Positions 1 through 5,577 of a stretch of 5,577 bases of DNA are shown here, one piece after another. The stretch's first letter is position 1, and each line of letters begins with the position of its first letter. A program made the translations under genes and the position numbers. The notes under the pieces are model-generated. The model made no database searches, had not been told where the DNA came from, and saw nothing but the letters and a program-made list of their open reading frames with translations. The stretch is from an uncultured Rhodospirillaceae bacterium (GTDB lineage Bacteria; Pseudomonadota; Alphaproteobacteria; Rhodospirillales; UBA2165). Location: contig CAJXJM010000190.1 of NCBI GenBank assembly GCA_913054205.1, forward strand, positions 1-5,577. Reading direction: 5' to 3'.

Positions 1-1
1 T

Positions 2-703
2 TTGCCAGCACTTAAAAATAATTGGCTTATTATTTTGATCCTTTCAGCGCTCAGTATCACCATCTACAACACATTCATTTATGAAGCATTATTGACGACG
101 ACGGCGATCAACTCTTTTCTAATCAACACCTCTCGGCCGGTTATCATTGTATTGTTGTCGATCTTGTTTTTTAGAGAAGGCATCAATCTAATTCAAAGCT
201 TTGGATTTGTGATGGCGTTCCTCGGAACCAGCGTGATTGTGATGCGAGGCGATCCGGCGCGCTTGATTAATTTTGAATTTAATACCGGCGACCTTTGGGT
301 TTTGGCGGCGACGCTATCTTGGGCGTTATACACGGTGTTGCTGCGCAAACGCCCCAAAATGCATCCGACGAGTTTTCTGGCGATTACCTCGGTTCTGGGT
401 TTGATGATGCTTTTGCCGCCTTACATCTGGGAGACAATATACGTTCGTCCAACACCGTTTCGCATCGAAACCGTCGGCAGTGTGCTCTACCTCGCGCTTA
501 TCTCGTCCATTATCGCCTATCATTGTTATAACCGGGCGGTTGAAGTTGGCGGGCCGAACAAGGCCGGGCAGGTGTCCTATATGCTGCCCATCATTGGCTC
601 TGTGCTGGCAATTTTACTTTTGGGCGAGCGCTTTCAATTTTTCCACGCGATTGGCCTGCCGCTGATACTTTGCGGCGTGTTCCTGGGCTCCAAAGGAAAA
701 TAG
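2..703 (+). CDS. EamA/DMT-family transporter, C-terminal part (5' truncated)
   Basis: This is an inner-membrane permease of the drug/metabolite transporter superfamily (EamA repeats), probably an exporter of a small metabolite; the substrate cannot be read from sequence. The frame is open to the window edge and 233 residues are visible against about 300 in the family, so roughly two N-terminal helices are missing. The TTG at the edge is probably an internal Leu. Eight hydrophobic segments are visible, at about residues 8-28, 38-57, 64-82, 97-114, 123-142, 158-176, 190-207 and 213-230. The first EamA repeat ends with the typical NTSRPVIIVLLSILFFREG and GTSVIVMRG stretches (helices of repeat 1). 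The second starts at GDLWVLAATLSWALYTVLLRK and ends with SYMLPIIGSVLAILLLGER and a final helix. The gene is convergent with the MTHFR operon, with three bases between the stop codons, so nothing ties its function to that operon. Confidence 0.9.
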   Translation: MPALKNNWLIILILSALSITIYNTFIYEALLTTTAINSFLINTSRPVIIVLLSILFFREGINLIQSFGFVMAFLGTSVIVMRGDPARLINFEFNTGDLWVLAATLSWALYTVLLRKRPKMHPTSFLAITSVLGLMMLLPPYIWETIYVRPTPFRIETVGSVLYLALISSIIAYHCYNRAVEVGGPNKAGQVSYMLPIIGSVLAILLLGERFQFFHAIGLPLILCGVFLGSKGK

Positions 704-706
704 TTT

Positions 707-2137
707 TTAAGTTCTAAGGCCAGCCCGGCGGACGATCTCGGTGACTTTGTCTGGCTGTTGAAAGGCCATGATATGGAGGCCGGCGATGCCGTCCATTTTC
801 AAATAGGCTTCAATAAGTTCAACGCAGATCGAAATACCTTCGGCTTTTTGGTCATGGGCTTTTTCCAGTCGCTCGAGGAGGCTATCGGGAATGCGAATGC
901 CGGCAATGTTGTTGCGCATCCAAAGCCCGGCTTTGGCTGAACTGAGCGGGCCGACACCAACCAGGAATTTGGCCTGCTCGTGCAAGCCGCGTGCTGTATA
1001 TCGGTCAAAAAATAACTGGAATACCTCTGGGTCAAAACAAAATTGTGTTTGAATAAACTGAGCGCCAGCTTCAATTTTTTTGGCTATGCGTTCAACTTCA
1101 ATTTCAGGTTCTATGGCCGATGGATTGGCTGTCGCGCCCAGATAAAAATCCGGCGGCGTGTCGATTGGCTTGCCGGTGGTAAATTGTCCTTCATCGCGCA
1201 TCGTCTTCAGGGTGCCCAGCAATGTCGAACAGTCCAGATCAAACACCGGTTTTGCGCCAGGCTGATCGCCAGCGTTAATGCCATCACCTGTCAGGCAGAG
1301 GATATTTTTAATGCCGAGCGCCGCGGCGCCAAGAGCCTCTCCTTGAATGGCGATGCGATTTTTGTCGCGACACGAGATTTGCATCACCGGATCATGTCCG
1401 GCTTGGGCCAGTAAAGTGCAAACGCTGAGGCTTGAGATATGCGTGTTGCCGCCTGCGCCATCGACGACATTGACGGCATCGCAAACTTCCAAAAGGCTTT
1501 GCGCGCCAGCCAGAATTTTGCTGGGGTCGGTGGTGTCAGGCGGATTGTACTCTGCGGTAAGGGTGACAGATTGCTCGTTCAATTTTTTGAATAGCGGGCT
1601 GGTGCTGGGTTTAGAGGGCGAAACAACTTTTTGCGTAGCTGCGGTATCATGAGCGTTTTCGTTCATGACTGTGAGCCAGGACGATTGCCCGTCGAGTGAG
1701 CGATCCAACGGAGTTTGGAGAGTGTTGATCTGCCATCCGTTCTTGGCGGCATTTTGCATTTTTGCAGCGCCCGACCAAGCATCTAACCAGACGCATCTCA
1801 TATCAGGTTCAACTTCGCAATTGCCGTTCTCTCGTACGCCGCCGCAAGGTCCATTGCGAATGCTTTTTGGGCAATTCATCGGACAAGACATGCCGGTGGA
1901 GCTCAACACACAATCACCGCACATGTTGCAATCAAAAAAAGTTGCTTTTAAAGAGCGCTCGACGGCGGTTGTCAGCGGGCGAATAAACGCGTCTGGAAAT
2001 AGGGTAATAATAGGCCTCGCAAAACGCAGCAGAGGGAGAAACATTTGATACATGATTTCCCAAAATCGCGCGTGACGCACAGACCAACTGCGAAGCCGTC
2101 CCACCGGGGCGATTATGGCTGTATCAGCGCTAGCCAT
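707..2137 (-). CDS. MetV-MetF fusion: cysteine-rich MTHFR_C-type domain plus methylenetetrahydrofolate reductase domain
   Basis: This is a cytoplasmic flavoprotein expected to interconvert 5,10-methylene-H4F and 5-methyl-H4F. In the 476-residue form starting at ATG 2137, residues 1-65 are helical and partly hydrophobic. Residues 66-120 are a MetV-type (MTHFR_C) domain with eight cysteines, C70, C73, C76, C85, C89, C98, C107 and C115, in CPMNCPK, RNGPCGG and NCEVEPDMRC contexts, likely binding Zn or an Fe-S cluster. A Ser/Pro-rich linker follows (about 150-190), then a complete MetF barrel (190-476). By hand alignment to E. coli MetF, E196 matches Glu28, D285 matches Asp120 and Q365 matches Gln183, while Phe223 is replaced by A401. 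The 495-residue reading from TTG at 2194 would overlap the upstream gene by 65 bases. ATG 2137 overlaps its stop by 8 bases (ATGGCTAG) and is preferred; its Shine-Dalgarno sequence is weak, so translation is probably coupled. In acetogens metV and metF are separate neighbouring genes; here they are joined in the same order. Confidence 0.88.
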   Translation of the reverse strand: MASADTAIIAPVGRLRSWSVRHARFWEIMYQMFLPLLRFARPIITLFPDAFIRPLTTAVERSLKATFFDCNMCGDCVLSSTGMSCPMNCPKSIRNGPCGGVRENGNCEVEPDMRCVWLDAWSGAAKMQNAAKNGWQINTLQTPLDRSLDGQSSWLTVMNENAHDTAATQKVVSPSKPSTSPLFKKLNEQSVTLTAEYNPPDTTDPSKILAGAQSLLEVCDAVNVVDGAGGNTHISSLSVCTLLAQAGHDPVMQISCRDKNRIAIQGEALGAAALGIKNILCLTGDGINAGDQPGAKPVFDLDCSTLLGTLKTMRDEGQFTTGKPIDTPPDFYLGATANPSAIEPEIEVERIAKKIEAGAQFIQTQFCFDPEVFQLFFDRYTARGLHEQAKFLVGVGPLSSAKAGLWMRNNIAGIRIPDSLLERLEKAHDQKAEGISICVELIEAYLKMDGIAGLHIMAFQQPDKVTEIVRRAGLRT

Positions 2138-3092
2138 TTTCAGCACCAATTTCCTGAAGCACAGCCGAAATACTTTCGGCGTTTTGGCGCTCAATCAAAT
2201 TAATGCCTGCGACGCCCGGCATCTCTACAAGCTCTTTGACCTGTTCTGTGCAAATTCGAATTCCTTCCTCGACGGGGTCTTTTGCCTCTCTAATGCGGGC
2301 AATTACCTCATCTGGAATATCGGCTCCCCAGATATTTTCCTTTACCCAAATGGCCGATTGAGCGGAGACTAAGGGCGAATTGCTGACCGTTATGAATAAA
2401 TTTTCGGCCAGGCCCTCGTCTTCCAGAATTTCCAAATAGCGCCGCACAAATTCCACATCATAACAGGATTGGGTTTGGATAAATCGAATGCCGGAGGCAA
2501 CTTTCTTATGAAGCCTGCTCGCCCAAACTTCATTGCCGGCAAGCGATGGCACATCAATAGCGCCGATGAAGAAATGCGGCGGTTCATCAATCGATTTGGT
2601 GTTTGATTGAACGCCGCTTGGCGCAATCTTCATCGTATGCGCCGGAACAATGCCATTGGTGGTCATCTCAAAAGCGGTTCGGATGAGTTCATGGCTTTTA
2701 AGATCGAACACTGGCTTGGCATGCGGATGATCGCCAGCCTCTGGATCGTCACCCCGAACCGCAATAATGTTGTTGATGCCAAGTGCCGCTGCGCCAAGCA
2801 AATCACTCATGAGGCCAATTCTATTTTGATCTCGGCAATTCAATTGCAAAATGACTTCATGACCATTTGCGATGAGGAGAGCGCTTGCCGCCATATTCGA
2901 CATCGCGACGCTGGCACCTGCATTATCTGTAACATTGATGGCATCGATATAGGGTTTTAAAGATTCAGCTTGATCGAGCAATGATTTTTTCGATCCGGCG
3001 ATCGGGGGCGAAATTTCGACGGTAAATGTCGTTTCACCGTTCAGCAGCTTTAACACAAGCGGGCTTTGGACAGGCGGAGAATAATCAGTCAT
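2130..3092 (-). CDS. Methylenetetrahydrofolate reductase-like protein (MetF family, stand-alone paralogue)
   Basis: A 320-residue single-domain member of the MTHFR (MetF) TIM-barrel FAD family, slightly longer than E. coli MetF. Hand alignment places E26 (in FTVEISPP) at the proton-donor Glu28, D115 (in VRGDDPEAGD) at the FAD-contacting Asp120, and Q208 (in FIQTQ) at Gln183. A244 stands where E. coli has the substrate-stacking Phe223. It is clearly paralogous to the MetF half of the next gene: both share GAAALGI followed by NI, AKPVFDL, PP followed by an aromatic/glycine stretch, and FIQTQ. It lacks any cysteine domain. The start is ATG 3092 with a GAGGA Shine-Dalgarno sequence 10 bases upstream, inside the last codons of the preceding gene. 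Seven bases separate it from that gene, and its TAG stop overlaps the next gene's ATG. It may be a second catalytic subunit partnering the MetV-MetF fusion, or an enzyme with a different electron donor or direction. Family assignment is firm; the exact reaction is inferred. Confidence 0.9.
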   Translation of the reverse strand: MTDYSPPVQSPLVLKLLNGETTFTVEISPPIAGSKKSLLDQAESLKPYIDAINVTDNAGASVAMSNMAASALLIANGHEVILQLNCRDQNRIGLMSDLLGAAALGINNIIAVRGDDPEAGDHPHAKPVFDLKSHELIRTAFEMTTNGIVPAHTMKIAPSGVQSNTKSIDEPPHFFIGAIDVPSLAGNEVWASRLHKKVASGIRFIQTQSCYDVEFVRRYLEILEDEGLAENLFITVSNSPLVSAQSAIWVKENIWGADIPDEVIARIREAKDPVEEGIRICTEQVKELVEMPGVAGINLIERQNAESISAVLQEIGAENG

Positions 3093-3099
3093 TTTTTAT

Positions 3100-4509
3100 C
3101 TATCCTCGGCGTCTGGAAACAACAAATGATTCATCGTTAAACCACAGGCCGTTATATTCGTTGAGGACATCACGGGTGGCATCGAGATAAGCGTGGTCCA
3201 TCATGACGTCTTCCAGTCGTTCATCTTCAATTTGAGCAACATAGGTTGCCGCGTTCCAGGCCGCGAGCAAAGTAGAGGTGCCAATGCTTTCATTGCCGAT
3301 CTCACTCGGCAAAGTATGCATGTCATAGCGAAATAGTGCACGCTTATCCGCATAGGTATTATAGTTCAAATCGCGGTGCGTTTTGCCAAGTTCTTTTTTA
3401 AGCGATTTGAGTAGTTCGTGGCGATTTGTGATGAAGGGATTTTCTTCCGGCCAAACGCGCCGGATAATTTCCAGCCCGGGATCGCCGCCAGCGGAATGAA
3501 CGCCAAGCAACCTGCCGCCGGGCGCTAACGCTCTGGCCAAGGGCGCAATAACTTTTTTGACTTTAAAATCGACGGGCATGCGGGCGCGATATGGCTGCGA
3601 GGCCAATACCAGGTCATAGTCGGCACGGTTTTGACCGGGTCTCGGGATAACCTGATCGAGCAAGAATTTATGGTCTTCGCGGTATAGCACCAATACCGAT
3701 GGCCGCACATAAAGCGGATTGCCGGTTTTCTCGCTCGCCCGTACCTGCCAGCCATCTGACAACGCAGGTTGCAGGTCTTTAATCTGTTCGTGGAACTCAT
3801 GGGCGGAATCGCCGGCCAGAGGAACATCCATCCAATTCAAGGTCGCCGCTGCCTGCATGGATCGGGGCGTTAACCAGGGAGCCTCGGTGTAATACAAATT
3901 GGTGACGACCAGGACTGTCGCGGGGTGTTCGTGAAACCGGTCTGACATTTTTTCAAGGCTGAGGCGCACATCCTCCAGACTGATCTCTTTACCAACGATG
4001 TAAAATGGCAAGGTTCGAAAACGGCGATGCATTTCCCGCATCACGCCGGTTAAGACAGTGCCGTCGCCCATTCCTGCATCGAATAGACGGAGAGCCGGTG
4101 GTTGAGGATGTATGTGAGCAAGCTCCATGCCTGCGCGTTCTGCAACAACCCATTTTTCGCTGCAGGTATTTACGAACATGAGGTATTTCTGACGATTGTC
4201 ATAAAATCGAAAAGCGGTTTTTTTCAGCTCTACTTGTTTCTTTTGCTTGGCATCTGACTTTTTGTTTTTAGTTTTTCTGGATGACGGACCAGCTTCACTT
4301 GGCGAATCTTCTGCGGATGAGGATTTACCCGTTTCTTCAATGTAAGCCCGCACCTTCGCAACAGTCGAGGTTGTCACTCCCTTGCCATCGCGTAACCGGC
4401 CAACGAATTTGCCATCATTGACCACCCGCCGACCAAATGTACTTTCGGCCCAACCGGTTTCCCGGCAGTGATTTTCAATTTCCAAAATAAGTTTGGTTTG
4501 CTCGTCCAT
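3100..4509 (-). CDS. HTH-like domain fused to class I SAM-dependent methyltransferase domain
   Basis: A 469-residue cytoplasmic protein in three parts. Residues 1-60 resemble a small helix-turn-helix module known to me from alphaproteobacterial proteins (FGRRVVNDGKFVGRLRDGKG, then TSTVAKVRAYI). Residues 61-98 are a Ser- and Lys-rich, probably disordered linker. Residues 99-469 form a Rossmann-type methyltransferase domain: motif I is DAGMGDG at 144-150, the acidic end of strand 2 is E175 (VGKEIS), the motif IV position is DLVLASQPYR at 299-308, and LARALAPGGRLLGVHSAGG lies at 324-342. The methyl acceptor is not recognisable. The start is ATG 4509 with a modest GGGAA about 6 bases upstream. 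It is first in the operon, directly behind the promoter, and its final codons contain the next gene's ribosome binding site. The domain order recalls SahR-type regulators (ArsR HTH plus SAM-binding domain) that control SAM-cycle genes, although this HTH is not ArsR-like. It could be an enzyme, a regulator or both. Confidence 0.8.
   Translation of the reverse strand: MDEQTKLILEIENHCRETGWAESTFGRRVVNDGKFVGRLRDGKGVTTSTVAKVRAYIEETGKSSSAEDSPSEAGPSSRKTKNKKSDAKQKKQVELKKTAFRFYDNRQKYLMFVNTCSEKWVVAERAGMELAHIHPQPPALRLFDAGMGDGTVLTGVMREMHRRFRTLPFYIVGKEISLEDVRLSLEKMSDRFHEHPATVLVVTNLYYTEAPWLTPRSMQAAATLNWMDVPLAGDSAHEFHEQIKDLQPALSDGWQVRASEKTGNPLYVRPSVLVLYREDHKFLLDQVIPRPGQNRADYDLVLASQPYRARMPVDFKVKKVIAPLARALAPGGRLLGVHSAGGDPGLEIIRRVWPEENPFITNRHELLKSLKKELGKTHRDLNYNTYADKRALFRYDMHTLPSEIGNESIGTSTLLAAWNAATYVAQIEDERLEDVMMDHAYLDATRDVLNEYNGLWFNDESFVVSRRRG
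3103..3107 (-). promoter_or_regulatory. Ribosome binding site of the stand-alone MTHFR gene, inside the preceding gene
   Basis: GAGGA on the minus strand lies 10 bases before ATG 3092. It is made by the last Arg and Gly codons of the methyltransferase gene, immediately before its TAG stop. This fixes the MTHFR start and indicates co-transcription with coupled translation. Confidence 0.65.
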
Positions 4510-4546
4510 AGCAGTTTCCCAACACTCTTTGTAAGTCTTGGCAGAA

Positions 4547-4574
4547 ATTCTAGGTGAACTGGATTTTTAGTCAA
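4547..4574 (-). promoter_or_regulatory. Predicted sigma-70-like promoter of the methyltransferase-MTHFR operon
   Basis: Reading the minus strand, a -35 box TTGACT (4574-4569, 5 of 6 to consensus) is followed by a 16-base spacer and a -10 box TAGAAT (4552-4547, 5 of 6). Transcription would begin near 4540, leaving a leader of about 30 bases before ATG 4509. That is too short for a known riboswitch, so control probably acts on the DNA around and upstream of the promoter. This is a sequence prediction only. Confidence 0.6.
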
Positions 4575-4598
4575 TAAAAATCCCATTTTTTTAGTCAA
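4564..4598. repeat. 11-bp direct repeat TTTTTAGTCAA overlapping the -35 box
   Basis: TTTTTAGTCAA occurs exactly at 4564-4574 and 4588-4598, 24 bp apart start to start (a little over two helical turns). On the minus strand it reads TTGACTAAAAA, and the proximal copy supplies the -35 box of the predicted operon promoter. The distal copy could be a second operator half, an UP-like A-tract element or a duplicated promoter part. A matching -10 box for the distal copy is poor (ATTGAC or TATTGA at the right distance). Confidence 0.6.
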
Positions 4599-4612
4599 AC
4601 TTATAATGGGAT
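4580..4612. repeat. Perfect 8-bp inverted repeat ATCCCATT / AATGGGAT
   Basis: ATCCCATT at 4580-4587 is the exact reverse complement of AATGGGAT at 4605-4612, with 17 bases between the arms. The left arm falls just upstream of the predicted -35 box and the right arm overlaps the first GGGATA dyad, so ATCCC/GGGAT half sites occur several times in this region. As an RNA stem it would be short with an AT-rich loop and no following U tract on either strand, so a DNA-level role is likelier than termination. Confidence 0.4.
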
Positions 4613-4698
4613 AAAACCCACTATACAGATATAATCGTCAATATTTCCGGGGAATATTAGCAGAACTCTCAAAGTTTACTGTGGGGATATATCCCACT
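4608..4698. promoter_or_regulatory. Two copies of a GGGATA-N3-CCCACT dyad, candidate operators
   Basis: GGGATAAAACCCACT lies at 4608-4622 and GGGATATATCCCACT at 4684-4698, matching at 13 of 15 positions and 76 bp apart. The second contains a perfect 12-bp palindrome (4684-4695); the first is palindromic in its GGG and CCC arms. Both lie upstream of the predicted operon promoter. A regulator binding site is inferred; the binding protein is not known from the sequence. Confidence 0.4.
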
Positions 4699-4745
4699 TA
4701 CTGTACTTTATATGAAAACTAACAATTGATCTCCCGGTTGGCTAA

Positions 4746-5577
4746 TCAAGCCGGAATGATCGGCAATAGGATATAAGCGGGTTGTTCGGAGTTAAAATGT
4801 AGGGTCGTGGTGCCGCCAAATATGTCTTTCGGCCGATCGCGCGGGTCGTTGTGCAGGAAAGGGCCACAGCCTTTTAGTTCGTTTTTAAAATTTGACAGAC
4901 GGCCGCCGCTTTCGCCGTCATACTCATAATCTTTGCCGCGTATTGAAAGTCCGATCTGGTAGCCCGCCGGGGCGACAATTGAAGTTGGCCAGATCTCGAT
5001 ATCCAGCTCTACGGGCGCACCGGGTGCCAAGGGCCAAAGTTCATCATGTGTATGATAAGGGCGATGCGGCAGAGAGAGCGCGGCATCTAATTTTCGGTGG
5101 GATGCGCGGAGCCAGCCCTGACCAATCGGCGTATGCGGGTCGATCGCGCCTTGGAAAACGACTTCTTTGCCGCCCGGGTCAAAAATCTGCAACACGGCAA
5201 AGATATCGGCATCTTCGGTCGTTGAGGACACAGAAATTTTCAATGCAGAAGGACCGGTGATTTCCGTTGGTTTGTCTAGCGGCTGAGAAAGAAACGTCAG
5301 ACCATCGCCAAGCGCTTCAAAACTGATTTCCTGTGAGCTTGTGTGTGACTTTGTGCTTAAAGATTTTGTATTGCCATCAAGATAAAACTTCGTCCATTCA
5401 GTGCGGGGGATCGGCCAGTCATCTTCCAGGCGTTCCTCAAACCGGTCAGGATGTCTGACCTGCAATTGAACCTTGGGATGATCTGCCCAGCCATTGTCTT
5501 TGCCGTGGAGAAAATAATTGAAAAAACGTTTTTGCAGGGCGACGCCATAAGCTGTGTAGAATTCTGTCCAATGTTCG
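4746..5577 (-). CDS. CocE/NonD-family hydrolase, C-terminal part with PepX_C domain (5' truncated)
   Basis: The reading frame runs without a stop from TGA at 4746-4748 through the right edge, giving 276 visible C-terminal residues. The TTG at 5465 is an internal Leu, because coding resemblance continues upstream of it: FYTAYGVALQKRFFNYFLHGKDNGW, followed by VQLQVRHPDRFEERLEDDWPIPRTEWTKFYLDG. This is the usual bridge from the alpha/beta-hydrolase core to the C-terminal jelly-roll in X-Pro dipeptidyl-peptidase/cocaine-esterase-like proteins. The PepX_C beta domain then follows, with typical ITGPSALKISVSSTTEDADIF, GWLRASHRKLD and PVELDIEIWPTSIVAPAGYQI stretches. The catalytic Ser-Asp-His triad should lie upstream of the window, so activity cannot be judged. 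Members hydrolyse esters or amides; the substrate is unknown. It is on the same strand as the MTHFR operon but 236 bases away with a separate promoter between them, so a functional link is doubtful. Confidence 0.88.
   Translation of the reverse strand, partial: EHWTEFYTAYGVALQKRFFNYFLHGKDNGWADHPKVQLQVRHPDRFEERLEDDWPIPRTEWTKFYLDGNTKSLSTKSHTSSQEISFEALGDGLTFLSQPLDKPTEITGPSALKISVSSTTEDADIFAVLQIFDPGGKEVVFQGAIDPHTPIGQGWLRASHRKLDAALSLPHRPYHTHDELWPLAPGAPVELDIEIWPTSIVAPAGYQIGLSIRGKDYEYDGESGGRLSNFKNELKGCGPFLHNDPRDRPKDIFGGTTTLHFNSEQPAYILLPIIPA

Noticed and set aside
658..676. GCCGC/GCGGC hairpin near the end of the transporter gene, as a terminator for the convergent operon
   Set aside because: It is inside coding sequence and not followed by a U-rich run on the minus strand; a 5-bp GC stem is easily produced by chance in coding DNA.
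1665..2048. 127-residue plus-strand open frame, and a 123-residue one at 1043-1414
   Set aside because: Both lie wholly inside the MetV-MetF gene on the opposite strand, have no recognisable family or ribosome binding site, and their composition looks like an antisense shadow of the real gene.
3525..3827. 100-residue minus-strand open frame inside the methyltransferase gene
   Set aside because: It is out of frame with a gene carrying a clear SAM-binding motif on both sides of it, so it is a shadow and not evidence of a frameshift.
4510..4546. SAM or cobalamin riboswitch in the operon leader
   Set aside because: The predicted leader is only about 30 bases, and no aptamer-like conserved stems are visible.
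4734..4754. Possible terminator hairpin around the stop codon of the hydrolase gene (GGCT/AGCC stem, CCGG outer repeats)
   Set aside because: The 4-bp stem and the outer CCGG pairing compete with each other, the stop codon falls in the loop, and no T tract follows directly on the minus strand.

Overview
The window looks like a piece of a proteobacterial, most probably alphaproteobacterial, chromosome of moderate GC. This rests on family resemblance: the type of N-terminal helix-turn-helix-like domain in the putative methyltransferase, and the cysteine-rich MetV-type domain with its CPMNCPK and RNGPCGG signatures. No rRNA or other lineage marker is present. There are five protein genes, two of them cut by the window edges, and I see no RNA gene, mobile element or CRISPR array.

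Layout: the left edge (2-703, + strand) carries the last three quarters of a ten-helix EamA/DMT-family exporter. It ends tail to tail, 3 bases from the stop of the central operon. The centre (4509 down to 707, - strand) is a tight three-gene operon. In transcription order it encodes a 469-residue protein joining an HTH-like domain to a class I SAM-dependent methyltransferase domain, a 320-residue methylenetetrahydrofolate reductase (MTHFR/MetF) homologue, and a 476-residue fusion of a MetV-type cysteine domain with a second MetF domain. The genes are separated by 7 bases or overlap by 8. A good sigma-70-like promoter (TTGACT, 16 bases, TAGAAT) lies just upstream of the first gene. The right edge (4746-5577, - strand) holds the C-terminal part of a CocE/NonD-family (PepX_C-containing) serine hydrolase.

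The operon points to one-carbon metabolism at the methylene-H4F/methyl-H4F step. This could be methyl supply for methionine and SAM, or, in reverse, oxidation of methyl-H4F from H4F-dependent demethylation; the window does not decide between them. Two divergent MetF paralogues side by side, one carrying a fused MetV domain, suggest a hetero-oligomeric or specialised reductase. The leading HTH-methyltransferase protein suggests either a dedicated methyltransferase or a SAM/SAH-sensing autoregulator.

The 236-base intergenic region (4510-4745) is unusually rich in short repeats: an 11-bp direct repeat overlapping the -35 box, two copies of a GGGATA-N3-CCCACT dyad 76 bp apart, an 8-bp inverted repeat and a TTCC/GGAA dyad. 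It is the best place to look for operators.
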